Assembly (NCBI GenBank): GCA_016169945.1
Contig: JADLSH010000257.1
Coordinates: 62,001-126,000, forward strand
Source of the DNA: Trachythela sp. YZ-2020
Lineage: Eukaryota > Cnidaria > Anthozoa > Malacalcyonacea > Clavulariidae
Length of the DNA stretch: 64,000 nucleotides
Direction of reading: 5' to 3'
The notes under the pieces are model-generated. The model worked only from the letters and a program-made list of their open reading frames with translations. It did not search any database and was not told where the DNA came from. The translations under genes were made by a program, and so were the position numbers. Shown here piece by piece: positions 20,980 to 32,028 of the stretch; the first letter of the stretch is position 1; each line of letters begins with the position of its first letter.

Positions 20980-22358
20980 GGCGAAAGTCAGTCGGTATCA
21001 AGTGAGACCGGATCTTTGAAATGGTTGGACCGCCTACCTCTGGTTGAAACGCCTAACGCGACAGGTAGTAACCCTATGCATATATCTCGAAGTGGGGCCG
21101 AACCCCTCGATAGGATAGGACGGTTGCCTCTACTTGTTAATTACTCGACTCATACGCCTCGCTCATGCCAGTCTCAAAGGAATGAAACAGGAAAGATGAA
21201 CTGGCATACGTTTTTTCGGTCGCGAATCAGCCAGCAGGCAGACTGGTTGAATTACCTGGAGTTTGTCCGTCGCACATTGCAATAAACTTGGAGACTTCTG
21301 TCGTAGCTAGTAACAAAACTATAATCACTCTGGAACGAAACACTATACCAGTTAGAATCTCAACGAGAAATCGTCAACAAAGTCCAAAGCAAAGAATGCG
21401 TAATGACTGCATACCCGTGAGGAAAACCTTGCGTAGAAGAAACTTGAATAACTTAATACCAATTAATTGCAACTCATCGATCGCGAATGCTACGTCCTAC
21501 TACAAAAAAAGTTCCTTACCCTCTTTGTTCCTTTCTAATACAAGATCACTCGTTAATAAAATTGAGGATCTGGACGTTGTCATTAACCAAAACGACGTGG
21601 ATATAGTTTGTATTACAGAAACTTGGCTGACCAATAATATTTCCAACTCAGTAGTCGACATTAGTGATTACATGCTAGTACGGAAAGATCGAAGGGCTGA
21701 TAAACGTGGTGGTGGTGTTTGCACGTACATCAAATCATCAATTGATTTCACAACAATTGACGAACTTAATGATTCCCCATTTGAATCTCTTTGGGTATAC
21801 CTCCGTCCGAAGAGACTCCCACGAGGCTTTTCTTGCCTAATTATCAGTATTATATACCACCCACCACAAGACGATGATGCTACTTTTACGGATCACCTAA
21901 TTTCATCATTGGATGCTGCTTTGAACAAATATCCTAATGCTGGAATTATGTTGGTTGGCGATTTTAATCGTTTAAATTATCGATATATTAGTAACCATTT
22001 TAACCTGCGACAAACCGTTAAAAATCCAACACGCGGTGCTGCAATCCTCGACCTAATTTTCACCAACCTGTTTCACCATTATAACACTCCTCAAATTCTA
22101 CCCGGAATCGGCTTAAGTGACCATAACTCCTTACTTATCCGTCCTTTAAGGAGAACTCTCAAAACGAAAGTAGAATCAATTTTTAGAAGGAATGTAAAGC
22201 CAAGCATGAAGTCCTGTTTTGGAAGATGGTTAGCATCTACTGATTGGTCATTCCTTGAAACACTATCAAACTGTACGGAAAAACTCGCTGCATTCCAATC
22301 TCTGTTAAATTTTGCTATTGAAACTTTTTTCCAAGGCCTTGGATTACTCCTGAACTGA
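20980..22358 (+). pseudogene. LINE-A: 5' region and APE-type endonuclease domain
   Basis: The first in-frame ATG of the endonuclease frame is at 21396, and the frame is open back to 21288. Motifs in order: NTRSLVNKIEDLDVVI, VCITETWL, GGGVCTYIKSS, YHPP, LVGDFNRLN, AILDLIFTN and LSDHNSLL. These are the nicking APE endonuclease of CR1/Jockey-group LINEs, which cuts the target DNA. A one-base loss in the T-run near 22333 shifts the frame just before PRPWITPELK. A further open frame upstream (20980-21285) may be 5' UTR or ORF1 residue. Closest relative within the window is LINE-C at 30778-33868. Confidence 0.85.
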
Positions 22359-23850
22359 AGAGTCTAATCCAGCAACGACAACAAGCAATGTCCAAAGACC
22401 CTCCTGTTTACAAAAAATTGAGAAATAAAGTTAACAGGCTAAATAACAGTCTTAGGATTTCCTTTTTTGCAAATAAGGTAAAAAACTGTGACAATGCAGC
22501 TTCCTGGTGGAAATCCATTAAACAACTTGGAGGACTTCCTAAGAAATTACCAGTATCCAGTGTTTTTGTATCGGGCAAAGAATTCCATTCAACCGAATTA
22601 GCAACAAAAATTAACGAAAGCTTCCTGTGTATCACAAACCCTTTACCACCTCTAAACAGCCAATTGGAAAACGTTGAAACTGATCCTGCAGTAGTTAACG
22701 AAATTATTTCAAAATACCACATTTCTCCTGAAGATGTTTTTACGAAGCTCTCCAACCTCAAACGCACTAAAGCCTCGGGTCCTGACAACTTACCAAGTTG
22801 GGTCTTAAATGACTTTGCCATGGAACTCTCATCACCCGTTGCTGAAATTTTTAACGCGTCAATCCAAGAGAGAGTCGTACCCGTTTCATGGAAAGAAGCT
22901 GATGTAATACCTATCCGTAAAACAGATAAGGTTAAGGAAATTGAAAATGATCTACGCCCAATATCTCTAACACCAATTCTCTCAAAAACCTTGGAACATT
23001 TTGTCGCAGAGTGGATTATGTCACAGATCAGACACCTCGTTGACAGGAAGCAATTCGGATCACTCGCCGGCTTATCTACAACTCACGCTCTTCTATCCTT
23101 TTTTCATCATCTGTATGGAACTACCGACCAATCTGACCAATGCGTGCGTGTACTGCTTCTGGATTTTAGTAAAGCCTTCGACAGGATTGATCACCATATT
23201 CTGATCAAGAAGATGGAGGAAATGGCCATCGATCCCGTTCTTATCGCATGGGTAAAACAGTTTCTTACTGGCAGGAAACAGCGAGTGAAGATAGGTAAAT
23301 ACACCTCAAGTTTCGAACCAGTGAACGGTGGGGTTCCACAAGGCACTGTTTTAGGCCCGATTCTATTTATGATTATGATAAATGATTTGTTGGTTGATTG
23401 GGACGATAGATGGAAATATGTTGACGATTCGTCTGTTTCAGAAACCCTTTCTAGAAACCAAGATTCGAACTTTCAAACTATTTTAGAAGGGATTACGCAG
23501 TGGTGTGCAAGAAATAACATGTCCTTGAACCCCCGTAAATGCAAAGAAATCCTCGTTTGTTTTTGGAAAAATAATCCAAATTTCCCTCCAATGATCGTTG
23601 ACGGACAGCCCATTGAAGTGGTGAAATCCGCTAAACTCCTTGGCTTAATTCTCAAAGACGACCTAAAGTGGAATGACCACGTGGCTTACATTGTGAAAAA
23701 ATCCGCAAAACGCCTTTACATGCTTAGACTCCTCAAGCGAGCTCGTTGTGACACTAAAACATTGATATCAGTGTATTTCTCATGTGTAAGACCCATATTG
23801 GAGTATTCGCCCAAGTTTGGCATTTTAACATACCTGAATACATACCTGAA
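22335..23850 (+). pseudogene. LINE-A: reverse transcriptase domain, truncated
   Basis: RT motifs: LLLDFSKAFDRIDH (motif A), GGVPQGTVLGPILF (motif B) and WKYVDDSSV (catalytic YVDD). Then come the thumb KLLGLILKDDLKWNDHV and VRPILEYS. A frameshift near 23810 moves the reading to AQVWHFNIPEYIPEYLEW. The element then stops abruptly at about 23850, where unrelated coding DNA begins. The short duplication ACCTGAATACATACCTGAAT marks the junction. Inactive because the frame is split and the 3' end is missing. Confidence 0.88.
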
Positions 23851-24385
23851 TACCTGGAGTGGGGAAGCATTTAAAGTACATTCCGAAGAACGAGATTGCC
23901 ACATCACTAGGACCTCAAACCTCCACCGCTTTCCTGTTTTTCCACGCATTAAGTGGCTGTGATACCACATCTTCGTTCAAAGGTAAAGGCAAGAAATCAT
24001 TCAGCGAAACTTGGAAAAGAATGCCCAGCTTGACTCCAGTGTTTGAACGAGTAGCGACATCGGAAGGCGATATATGTGAAGCAGACAGATATCTTTTGGA
24101 ACAGTTTGTTATAGCTCTTTATTGCAGCACCTTTGACGACGACAAGGTCAACGATGCAAGGCGATACCTTTTTACGAGCAAGGGAAAGACAATTGAGAAT
24201 ATACCCCCAACAGCTGCTGCATTGAACGAACACGTCAAACGATCTGCGTTCCAAGCACGAAAGTGGTACAACTGTCTCGTCACGTATCCCGAGTGACCGA
24301 AGGGCTGATTCGTTGTGGGTGCACCAAATGTGTTGTTGGTAGATGCAAATGCAAAACGAGTGTGGGTTGAAGTGTACAGAACTGT
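23851..24385 (+). pseudogene. C-terminal fragment of a multicopy cnidarian-type protein
   Basis: Encodes FLFFHALSGCDTTSSFKGKG, then ETWKRMPSLTPVFE, SKGKTIENIPPTAAALNEHV and QARKWYNCLV. A Cys-rich tail (CGCTKCVVGRCKCKTS, then NECGLKCTELC after a frame change) lies beyond the apparent stop near 24296. I recognise the 'FHAxxGCDTT...GKGK...IPPTxAAL...' series as the end of a large family repeated in cnidarian genomes; its function is not established. The N-terminal part of the same family is carried by the TIR element at 34518-38483. Fragment, wedged between two LINE pieces. Confidence 0.55.
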
Positions 24386-25183
24386 GTTATTATTATTATT
24401 ATCTTCGAACACGAAGATAAGCTTCAGCACCACCTCATTTCACAAGGCTCATTCTTCTCCAATATCATTAAATATTCGACGCTCTCGTTCAACTCCATAT
24501 GGTCCTCCGTACAAAGTAAACTTCCAAAGAATATATTTAACTTCACCATCCGGTACATAAATAACACGCTTCCGACTCGCAAAAACCTGTTAAAATGGGG
24601 AATATCATCTACATCTGAATGCTCGTTCTGTTTGGCACCCGAAACTTTACTTCACGTCGTCGCTGGATGCAAGACCTACCTAACTGAGGGACGTTTTACC
24701 TGGCGACATGATTCTGTTCTAAACTTTATTGCATCCACACTTAAATCCGTAGAACATGCTAACCTTTATGTTGACCTTCCAGGCTATATTAGTCCATCTG
24801 TTCTCACTGGAGATAGATTACGCCCTGATCTTTTGATAACTATTGAAAACAAATGTATTTACATACTCGAACTTACTGTCGGATTTGAATCTAATCTTCT
24901 AACTAATGCAACTCGGAAAAGACTAAAATATCAGGAACTGATTAAGGAACATCACAACAAATATGATAAGGTCAAATTTGTCAATTTATCTATCAGTTCA
25001 CTAGGAGTTTTCAATCAATCCGCCTCACTAGACTTTGTTGAAATGTTGAAAGATCTGAAATTTGACGAGCAATGTAGAAAATATCTTGTTAGGAAAATTA
25101 TTAACACTTGTATCAGGTCCTCATATTATATATTCTGTAAACGTAACAAAGAATGGGATAACCCACAACTAATGTCATACTAA
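24386..25183 (+). pseudogene. LINE with restriction-like endonuclease, 3' fragment
   Basis: The open frame runs from about 24405 (KLQHHLISQGSFFSNI) to the stop at 25183. It has a zinc knuckle CSFCLAPETLLHVVAGC (CX2CX7HX4C) near 24625. This is followed by a PD-(D/E)XK-like endonuclease core, LRPDLLI ... YILELTVGFE, then a basic region. This order (zinc knuckle then RLE after the RT) is that of the early-branching R2/NeSL-type LINEs, unlike the APE-type elements around it. 5' truncated at about 24386, immediately after a TTA microsatellite. Confidence 0.7.
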
Positions 25184-25429
25184 TATTTTTGTCATATAAT
25201 TATATAGAATTAATTCAAGTAGACACTGGTAAACTACCTGTAAAGAGAGGTTTATCACTGTAGTATGTAAACATTTATCGTAATTAATAAAGTTTCCATT
25301 ATTCCTTTAAATATTAATAATATATATATATAGCCTTATGTGATTTAAGTAGTCAATTGTAAGTTACCTCTAGAAGCGAGATTTACAATTGTATATATCT
25401 AAGAAAAAAAAGTTATATCAATAAAGTTT

Positions 25430-25464
<35 letters not shown>

Positions 25465-25470
25465 TAAACT
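25184..25470 (+). repeat. 3' UTR of the RLE-type LINE with duplicated end and (ATT)n
   Basis: Two related terminal segments occur in a row, each with a hydrophobic-poor 'TAAGTTACCTCTAGAAGCGAG / TAAACTACCTGTAAAGAGAG' block ending in AATAAAGTTT(T)C(C)ATTATT (about 25290 and 25425). The second runs into (ATT)n at 25433-25466. The same microsatellite is the 3' tail of the minus-strand LINE-B. Confidence 0.75.
25433..25466. repeat. (ATT)n shared by two LINE tails
   Basis: Eleven or so ATT units are the 3' end of the plus-strand RLE-type LINE and, read in reverse as (AAT)n, the 3' end of minus-strand LINE-B. The two elements meet tail to tail here. Confidence 0.9.
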
Positions 25471-25639
25471 TCTTTAAGCACACGGTGGCCTTTCAGTTGC
25501 CTGGTTTTCAAAGGGCCGTGTGATTTACATTATAAAATGTTAACTATTTACAAAAATTCTTTAATTAGGGTAATTAGGTATTTACAAATATTAAAATATA
25601 TCAGTATAGTGTTTCGTACTTAATTATGATTATAATGGT

Positions 25640-27720
25640 TATTTAAATATAAGAGTTTATGGAGAGGCTCTCGCTTTCACTAATTAGTTCATCGGGTAGC
25701 CTATTCCGGAATACGGCTCCTCGATATGAAAAACTACGTTTCATGAAGTTAGTTTGATAAGTGGAGCATGCGATCATTGTTTCTTAGCTTGTACCTATCA
25801 TTGTGGCGGAAGGTGAATAATTCGGATATGTAATTAGGCGTTGCTTTTTGTAGTGCTTTGAACGTCATTACATGTTCTCGCTTTTTAAGTGTGGTATCAA
25901 TTGGTTCCCATTTCAAGTGCTCAAAAATTTCAGATGATCTAGTTTCGTAGTTTGCCCCTGTTATTACGCGAGCGGCTCTTTTTTGAAGTTTATATAATTT
26001 GTTCATATTAGTAACGTTGCCGTCATGCCAAACAGTGGAACAGTAGGTAAAGTGTGGAAGAACAAGTGAATTGTACATTGTCAATAGTGCGTCCTCTGTT
26101 ACAAATTGTTTTGCTCTTCTTAAAAGGGCAACACATTTTGATATTTTCTTGCATTGACTGTCCACTTGTTCTTGCCATCTTAGCTGTTCGTCACAAGTTA
26201 CCCCTAGAGTCTTTTTATCTGTCACTCTATTTATCATGTGATCCTCAATGGCCACAAGTGGGTCAACTGGTATCTCTCTCAGCCTTTGTCGGGATCCAAT
26301 GACCATGTATCCTGTTTTGTTTTTGTTAAGTGTAAGTTTATTGGAAGTTAGCCAGTTTTGAATGTTGTCAAGTTCTATGTTCATTTTTGTCTCAATTTCT
26401 ACTGATGAATTTCCTTGAGATGATATGTTTGTGTCATCAGCGAACATTGATGCCGATGTCGTTTCTAAACAGTTTGGTAAATCGTTTATGTAAAATAGAA
26501 ACCGCAGTGGACCAAGATTTGATCCTTGGGGGACACCGCATGTAGTAGTTTAGATATTTGATTCAGAATGGTTGATTTTACATATTTGCTTACGTTCTGA
26601 AAGGTAAGATTTTAACCACTGTAAGGCTGTTCCACGCATTCCGTAACGCTCTAATTTGGCGATAAGTATTTCATGGTTGACTGTGTCAAAGGCTTTTTTT
26701 AGATCAAGAAATAGTATACCATTGATAAGTCCTTTATCCATATTGACAAGGCATTGATTTATAGTATGTAATAGGGAAGTTTCTGTTGAGTGCCCAGTTC
26801 GAAAGTCTGACTGTTGTGGCACTATTATATTTGTTTCCACTAAAAAGTTATTTATTTGGTCATAAACTAATTTTTCGAGTATTCCACGAGCATTCCACGC
26901 TTTATTTGGGTCGGTTTCGCAATATGGAATGGTGAACGCTTCTCTTAAATCTTGTTGAAATTGAGTTGTGTTGAAATGTTTAAATTGCCTTGTTTCGACT
27001 ATCTTTGGTTTCTGTTTTGGAATACCAATTTTTCTGCATATGTAAACTAAACTGTGGTCACTTATTCCTAAGTGTATGACTCCCGAGTCCATAGTTTTTG
27101 AGTCGTCTATTTTAGTAAGTATTACATCTAGTAATGTTTGTGTGGTACTTGATATTCTAGTTGGTATGTTAATATGTTGCCGTAGTTGGTATACATCTAT
27201 TAGATCTTTTAGTTTAATCGTGTGTGCATTGCTCTGTGTAGCAAGGAGGTTACAGTTAAGGTCTCCGGTTATTATTACTTCTTTTCTTTCATCGTCTAAT
27301 TTTTGTAAAAGGTTTTCAAACGTGTCAAGTAAGTCGATGTTAGAGTTAGGTGGTCGGTACCAGGTCGAAATTAGCAAAGGTTTGCTTTTAGGTTTGTTTA
27401 TCTCTAGACATATAGCTTCCAAGTTTCTATGCACGAGTTCGTCTCGTTCGGTGAATGAGATGGTATACGTATATAAAAAATAATGCTTCCACCGTTTCTA
27501 TTCCTGCCTTTCCTTACTAAGTCATAACCTGATATTTTAACCTCATCACTTACTGAGTTATCAAGCCTCGTTTCGTTGATACCAATTACATCAAAGGATT
27601 GTTCATGCAAGAAAATTCTTAATTCTTCAATGTGTTTGACTAAACTAGCGATGTTAAGATGGCCAATTTTGAAGCCCTTTAGTTTTGGATATGGAGTTTT
27701 ATTTGGCTGAGTATTTTGAT
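25640..27720 (-). pseudogene. LINE-B ORF2: APE endonuclease and RT, internally deleted
   Basis: Reading from the high coordinate: [41 protein letters not shown], then a frame change near 27440 and [20 protein letters not shown]. Next are TGDLNCNLL and [13 protein letters not shown]. The endonuclease part then fuses at about PNKAWN to [15 protein letters not shown] of the RT, so the linker and RT N-terminus are missing. RT continues with [14 protein letters not shown], an in-frame TAA at 26550-26552, GVPQGSNLGPLRF and MFADDTN. It ends, after a frame change near 25765, with KRSFSYRGAVFRNRLPDEL. CR1/L2-type. The internal deletion and stop make it dead. Confidence 0.88.
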
Positions 27721-27763
27721 TTATGGTAGTAGGAGCCGTTCCGGAGTTACATTGGTTATTTAG

Positions 27764-29279
27764 TCAATATTTACTTAGATACTGTTTAATATTTTTTGCA
27801 AGGGCCGATGTGCCCTGTTTATTTAGGTGTAGCCCGTAGTCATTTAAATGATTTGTTGTTATGTTGTTATGCTTTATAAGGCCCCAGTTGTGTTCTAAAT
27901 ATAGCTGGCCTAATCCCCTGTTATATTCGTTTACCTTATTTGCTAATGCTTCTTTGTCGCTTCTCATTATGATTTCCGACAGAACTAGTTCTATATCTTT
28001 GTTGTCGTGCATAACGCCTTCTCCAAGTGTTGGTACATGGGTCAACATTTCATTCGGCGTATTTCTTTGCAGACCATTTGTTCCTACGTGTATAATAAGC
28101 TTGCTTGGCGGTGTGAGTAGCGTTGGTTTAATATAGTGATTCATGTCTTCTACTCCTGCACCAGGAAATGTTTTGACTGCGACTTTTTGTTTTATTCCAT
28201 GTTGAATTTTTCTGGTGTTAACGTGCTTGAGCATGGAATAACCTAAAATAGCAACTCTTGATTGACTGGCACGCGGAGTCCTTCGAGGTTCTTGGGTTCT
28301 CTCGTTGTTATTGTCTTTTTGCTGGTTGTTATCTGTCCGCTGTTTTGCATATGCAGAATAGTCGCGTTTTTTGTCTTGGTTGGACCTCCGGGTGTAATTA
28401 GGAGATTCAGCTTGATTTCTATTCTTGGGGATTTGTCTTTGAGATAGTATTTGAATCTCATTATCACTTTCATTATCACTAAGCACAGAATACTGGTTTG
28501 TTGTTTCCACTGTTCTATTGTGGTTCTTTTCCCCAGAGTGCTGACCACGTAATGTGTTTACACTCTGATTTGACTTTCGATTGTTGACGACATTCCATGT
28601 AGTTTCTTTACCACAATTCTCCTGATCACTTTGTAAAATTTTTATTGCCGTTATTTTTCATTTTCCAGCTCTTTAATTCTCGTGTTTAGATCGGATGTTA
28701 TATACTTATAGTTATTGACTTGGTCTGATAGTGTGACGTTTTCTTCCTTTAGTTTTGTATGATCTTTTACCAGAAAATCTCGGTATTAATCAGTACTAGA
28801 CACTTCAGTCGTCTTGGGCTGTCGAATTTCTTGCAAAAGTTCGTTGGTTTTATTTGTAAAGCGTAGTTCAAGGTTCCGTATACTTCGAGTACTTTATCGT
28901 AATTCGCTGCTTCGTGTGAAGTAGGGTTGTTTTTTATCATGCCATTGCTAGCGCTGTCACCGCTCTCGCTGTCGTTTTCTTCACACAGAACGGCTGATGC
29001 TTCGGTTTCTTTATCGACAAGCTTGGCCATTACTCGTAATTGAGATTTCATTTCCTCACTTGCTTCCCCTTTAATAGTTAAAGAATAATTGTTTGAGTAC
29101 CATCGCATTTCTAAGCCTTCCGTCTCGAGTAGTTTGCAATAACCACCGGGTGACGACCATTTTACTTGCTTCTCGAGCAATTCATTCATTAGAGATTCGA
29201 GATTTTCGAATGAACCATCCCATCTGAGCTTCCCCTCCTCTGTAATTGTAAGATATTTCACAGCATTGGTGGTATTCAT
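27764..29279 (-). pseudogene. LINE-B ORF1: N-terminal domain, coiled coil, SGNH esterase
   Basis: Starts at an ATG (CAT 29277-29279) with VKYLTITEEGKLRWDGSFEN, a domain typical of cnidarian LINE ORF1. A coiled coil follows at about 28660-28770 (KLKEENVTLSDQVNN, DLNTRIKELENEK) in another frame, with stops after it. Then comes an SGNH/GDSL-esterase domain (28250-27764): VAILGYSMLKHV (block I, GYS for GDS), FPGAGVEDMNHY, LIIHVGTNGLQ (block III) and YGLHLNKQG (block V histidine). Esterase-bearing ORF1 proteins are known from CR1-like elements, where they are thought to bind or modify membrane or RNP components. Several frame changes split this copy. ORF2 begins directly after its stop. Confidence 0.8.
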
Positions 29280-29436
29280 AATGATATGATGTTATGCTTG
29301 TGCTGTAGTTGCTAAGATTTTCGTTTGTGTTGTTTTACAGTTTTTGAAACGGAGCTCTGAAATACACATCTGCTCTCGCTGAAAGACGAGACAGTCCAAA
29401 AGTCGAGACAGTCCATGTGTGGATGTCAAGCGAAAT

Positions 29437-29713
29437 GTTAGATACTGCCAAAACACTCATGTTCGGTCTCTTTGGTTAAAATTGATCATGGCAACGCTAG
29501 CAAACGTATGCTGACCTCGCTCACAGACATAAATGAATTTCAATTTCGCGACGTGCACATTTCATCTTTAAATGAGTATATAGCTCCTACCTTTGAGACA
29601 TTGAAATTCCTTTATATTTGAGGGCGAAGTCCGCATACGTTTGTGAGCGTTGCCGTGATTTATTTTTCACAAAGGAGACCGCACAATGAGTGTTTTTGGT
29701 AGCAGGAGCTACC
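29437..29713. repeat. Foldback (palindromic) element, arms about 110 bp
   Basis: ACTGCCAAAACACTCATGTT ... GGCAACGCTAGCAAACGTAT ... AATGAATTTCAATTTC on the left pairs with its reverse complement at 29600-29713, with scattered mismatches. A loop of about 45 bp remains. It would give a long hairpin if transcribed. MITE-like; target duplication not identified. Confidence 0.75.
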
Positions 29714-30777
29714 GCCACATTTCGCAAAATGTCACCACAGTTGAGGTATGTGTAAGTTGCTAAAATATTATCTATTTTGCTGCCAAAATAAATAGCACCA
29801 ACAGATAGCAAGCTTAATATGATATTTTACCCTTTATATGATATATCACGGATAAAATATATCCAGGAAAAGCAGTAAAGCATTCAAATTTCAGGATAAT
29901 GCGACTGCGCATGCGCACTACCATTTTTCTTAAATTTCCTTATTTCATGAGAATGCAACATATAATATTGTGCAAAAACTTTCTTAAACCTTCTCTCGCA
30001 TGTATTTTTACTAGAATTGTCCATTTTCCACAGATGCGATGATTAAATGCGATAATTTTCCTCAAGGTGCATACCATATGTCAGCCATTTTGAAGGGCGA
30101 AATGGGCACTTTCCCCTGATCAAATTTTGGACAACCCTTCCATTCCATATTCGCGATGAGTGTCTGTGCCAAGTTTCAGAATGTGATCACAATTTGAAGG
30201 ATTTTCTGTCTTAGCAGCTCTACTATGATAAACTATGTTCTTTACACTTGAGTTTCACAATGATGTGCATGTATAAATGAGACCTGTACTGTCATAATAT
30301 AACAACAGTTCTCAATTTTATATTAAAGTAATATACAACCTTCCCTTTTCTTTTATCTCTATGAAAGTGCATGCAAAACTAGAATTAATCTTTTTAGACA
30401 CTACAATTGTCCTATGGACATCAATTGTCCTTACTGTCCAGTAAGTAAATCAACCTGCATGGGTTGATCACTCCATCACTATTTCACAATTTAGCCCCCG
30501 AAAATTTGGCCGCCGTAAACATTTAAAAAAATATTATTTCAAATATTTGTCAGTTTGATCGGCAGCCGTTGGAAAATAATCGGATACCGAACAGTGGGTG
30601 CCATGATGCGCTGTTCTGTTTGGTGTTTAGAGCAAATACTGGGAATATAATGTCTAGAACAACCTGCCCGCCCCAATTATTTTCCAAATTAGTGATTAAA
30701 AACAGAAATACTTAGTATTTAATAGGCCTAAAACCCACCAATTCACAAGGTAAAATAAGGACAACAACATATAAAAC
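29714..30777. other. Intergenic and 5' flank of LINE-C
   Basis: No gene. A perfect NRF-1-type palindrome TGCGCATGCGCA lies at 29906-29917. An inverted pair (TTGGAAAATAATCGG near 30568; CCAATTATTTTCCAA near 30673) precedes LINE-C. Confidence 0.4.
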
Positions 30778-32028
30778 ATGGTTAGATACATTCTGAATGT
30801 TTTAAACACTTTTCTCATCTGGCTTCTTACTGTCATTGTCGTTGTTTGGCTATCTACTCGAGCTAAGCCACAACTTGTTGTTTTGGACGATGTTAAAATT
30901 TTCGATAGCGTATTCATATCTTCGGAACTAACAACTTTACCCGACAATCTTATTTTCATTTGGACATCAACGCGCGACACTTCTGTGCGGAAATTGAACT
31001 ATCCTTGCAAGCTTCGTTATGGTTTACAGTTCAATATCAAACAAAAAAGCCTGCATTTAGTGTTGTGCATCCTCCTTGCTGGTGACATAGCTACGAACCC
31101 TGGTCCCACTACTATAGCAAATGCACAGTTTGGCAACTTATCTAGGTCACATATACAAGCTCCTGTGATTGAGCGCTCTAAAAATGAGTTTGGTCCATCC
31201 ATCGCTCTCGCTAATATGATGTCTCTTGCGCCAAAGATTGACGAACTGAGACGTTTTGTTAACGATACAAAGCCTGATTTGATTTCACTAACTGAAACCT
31301 GGCTTAATGACTCTGTTAGCGAGCATCATATTAACATTCCTGGTTTTAATTTATTATTAAAGAACCGTAGCTCTGGTGTGCATGGAGGTGTTGGACTATA
31401 CGTTAAAAATTCCATCCAGTTTAAGGCACTGACTGACATCTACCACCCTGAGCTTGAGGTGCTATGGACATACGTCAAACCCGCGCGACTTCCCAGAGGT
31501 ATCCCTTGTATAGTATTTGGAACTGTGTATCACACCCACTATCCTGTAGGTGCCAGTGACAATGCGATGTTGGATTACCTCGCTTCATCGCTGATAACTA
31601 TCGGAGGACGTTACCCTGGTTGTGGCATATTGCTAACTGGTGACTTTAATCGTTTGAACTTAAGTCGTCTCTTTAAGCAATTCAAGCTAAAACAACTCGT
31701 CCATGGTCCAACGAGAGGTGAGCGGACTCTCGACCTCATTATTACGAACATGCCTCAACTGTATGAGAAGAACTCGGTTCAAAGCTTTCCACCTTTCGGG
31801 TTGTCGGACCACTCGGTGTTATTGTTACAGCCTAAATCAAGAACCGTACGAAGTTGCAGCCGTCGTTTTATGACTCGGAGGGATACTCGATTAAGCCGAA
31901 GGCTTGAACTCGGGAGGTATCTTAGCTCGATTGACTGGTCGGTTGTTAATTCCATCACTGGATGTGAAAACAAGTTACTACTCTTTGATGATCTGATTAA
32001 AATGGTGTCGATATTCTCATGCCACTAA
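30778..32028 (+). pseudogene. LINE-C: N-terminal hydrophobic leader, 2A-like motif, endonuclease
   Basis: From ATG 30778 the product opens with a membrane-spanning stretch (LNTFLIWLLTVIVVVWL). Residues 98-110 read CILLAGDIATNPGP, a 2A-like oligopeptide, and the APE endonuclease follows. Endonuclease motifs: ALANMMSLAPKIDEL, SLTETWLND, GGVGLYVKNS, LLTGDFNRLN, ERTLDLIITN and LSDHSVLL. A one-base loss near 32003 shifts the frame before the linker. 2A-like sequences at this position are documented in APE-type LINEs of sea urchin and other invertebrates. The usual Glu of D(V/I)ExNPGP is Ala here, so ribosome skipping may be weak or lost. Confidence 0.85.
31072..31107 (+). other. 2A-like ribosome-skipping motif
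   Basis: Codons 99-110 of the LINE-C frame read LLAGDIATNPGP. NPGP and the upstream Asp are intact, while the consensus Glu is Ala. In the known cases the break falls between Gly and the last Pro, freeing the downstream endonuclease/RT from the leader. Confidence 0.7.

Noticed and set aside
20758..21285. 175-codon frame as a gene
   Set aside because: Its first half is the 126-bp repeat and its second half is probably LINE-A leader. The frame survives because the repeat unit is a multiple of three.
22408..22821. 137-codon antisense frame in LINE-A
   Set aside because: Shadow of the RT coding strand.
30696..30980. 94-codon antisense frame at the start of LINE-C
   Set aside because: Mirror of the hydrophobic leader; no start context or family.
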